DNA from: Styela clava
Lineage: Eukaryota > Chordata > Ascidiacea > Stolidobranchia > Styelidae
Length of the DNA: 64,000 nt
Direction of reading: 5' to 3'
Assembly (NCBI RefSeq): GCF_964204865.1
Contig: NC_135255.1
Location: 17,575,135 to 17,639,134, forward strand
Each line of letters opens with the position of its first letter. Positions within the stretch are counted from its first letter, which is position 1. Positions 63,199 through 64,000 of this stretch are shown in pieces. The position numbers and the translations under genes are program-made. The notes under the pieces were generated by a model. It worked only from the letters and a program-made list of their open reading frames with translations. It did not search any database and was not told the DNA's origin.

Positions 63199-64000
63199 GT
63201 CACTTTCCTATTCGGAAAGTTACGATTTATATAATGTTTGTCATGTTTCTCCTACTACTTTGTAAGGCAAAGCGAGTACTCACCCTCGTTCCGTGTCTTT
63301 TGGAATGGGCGCGGAGCGTCAGGCACGAAGACAGCTGCAAATCTTCCATACTGCTTCCACCGGAGTAACTTCGGAACGCACAACAATTTCACGAATTCTT
63401 TAAATGGAAGTTAGATGGGCATTGTGATGTCACAGAGCAGAGACTGCAATTAAAATGTATTTGGTTACAGGCGAAGAGAATCTGGAATTTCTTTAACCGG
63501 TTAACTGCAGCGTGACGTTTGACGTAATATTTATTGTTTTAGCTTATTACGTCGCAATGGTTACAAATTAATTTCGAGTGATTTATCCTGGTATCTCTCA
63601 AAATTATTGACGAATCTAGATCGTTTTGTGATCCCTTGCTGCAAGAGATATGCAGCGTGCTTTGGACATATGGAAGTATTTTCGTGAAACAGTTTCCGTT
63701 ATTCAATGTCACTTATGTGACAAATTTACAGTGCCCAGTGTGCAAATTCTTCTTTGAGATATCATACGGAAAAACAGCATCAACTGCGCCACATGGAATA
63801 GACAATTTACGCTTTTACCGAAAACTGATTATGAATTTATCATTGTCCAATTTTCATAATCAGCAATCTTGGTACTTCAATTATTTTTCACCTCTATTGG
63901 GTCTCTACAAATACAGTTAGTGATATTCTTTTAAATGAAACGCTACAGGAAATAAATTTGCGAAGACGTAATCATTTCTGACAAAATTGTACATTATAAA
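63199..64000 (+). other. Truncated last spacer
   Basis: Ordinary spacer, including the octamer-like box at 63956-63963. By the repeat length the next U2 would start about 180 bp beyond the window end. Confidence 0.9.

Larger units (their letters stand above)
1..64000 (+). repeat. Tandem array of 1,169-bp U2 snRNA units
   Basis: The same 1,169-bp unit recurs head to tail across the whole window, about 53.8 unit lengths once the insertion at 38214-39382 is set aside. Each unit holds one U2 gene (about 16% of the unit) and about 980 bp of spacer. Copies differ by only a few single bases each. Length changes are few: 1 nt lost near 5507, 57 nt lost at 32124/32125, 1 nt lost near 46314, and the 1,173-bp gain at 38210-39386. 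Tandem U2 arrays are known in sea urchins, frogs and primates, and their homogeneity is ascribed to concerted evolution. Neither edge of the array lies in the window, so total copy number is unknown. Confidence 0.98.

Noticed and set aside
1-64000. 5S rRNA, spliced-leader, U1, U4, U5 or U6 genes in the spacer
   Set aside because: I looked for their conserved cores on both strands and found none; U2 is the only RNA gene I can support.
1-64000. Assembly artefact creating false tandem copies
   Set aside because: Units carry private variants, a deletion and a unique insertion, so many are real. Exact copy number could still be wrong.

Overview
The window is eukaryotic and lies entirely inside one tandem array of U2 spliceosomal snRNA genes. 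A unit of 1,169 bp is repeated head to tail, always on the + strand, from the first base to the last. No edge of the array is visible. I count 53 complete U2 genes plus the 3' two thirds of one more at positions 1-127. U2 is recognised from its 5' end (AUCGCUUC...GGCUAAGAUCAAGUGUAGUA), the branch-point recognition sequence GUAGUA, stem-loops IIa, IIb, III and IV, and the Sm site AUUUUUG. The spacing fits a mature RNA of about 187 nt.

Layout of one unit (numbers from the unit whose U2 is at 1110-1296): U2 gene; an inverted repeat just past its 3' end (1300-1318); about 980 bp of A+T-rich spacer with several palindromes and no believable protein gene; an octamer-like box near -220; a sequence at -65 to -48 that fits the metazoan snRNA proximal sequence element (PSE); no TATA box at -25; then the next U2. 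This is the architecture of an RNA polymerase II snRNA gene. PSE placement and tandem organisation point to an animal, probably an invertebrate, but the species cannot be named from the sequence.

Departures from the regular array: (a) one insertion of 1,169 bp at 38214-39382, flanked by a TTAA duplication and beginning CCCT / ending AGGG, which looks like a non-autonomous piggyBac-type element whose left end has expanded into a 51-bp minisatellite; (b) a 57-bp deletion at 32124/32125; (c) two 1-nt deletions (near 5507 and 46314); (d) scattered single-base variants. Several rare variants recur exactly 1, 2, 3, 4 or 12 units apart, the footprint of block-wise unequal exchange or gene conversion.

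The biologically most unusual point is in U2 itself: every copy has A, not the nearly universal U, directly after GUAGUA, and one extra U in the 5' segment that pairs with U6. I see no operon, CRISPR array, rRNA, tRNA or protein-coding gene. Positions of variants were read by eye, so a few may have been missed.
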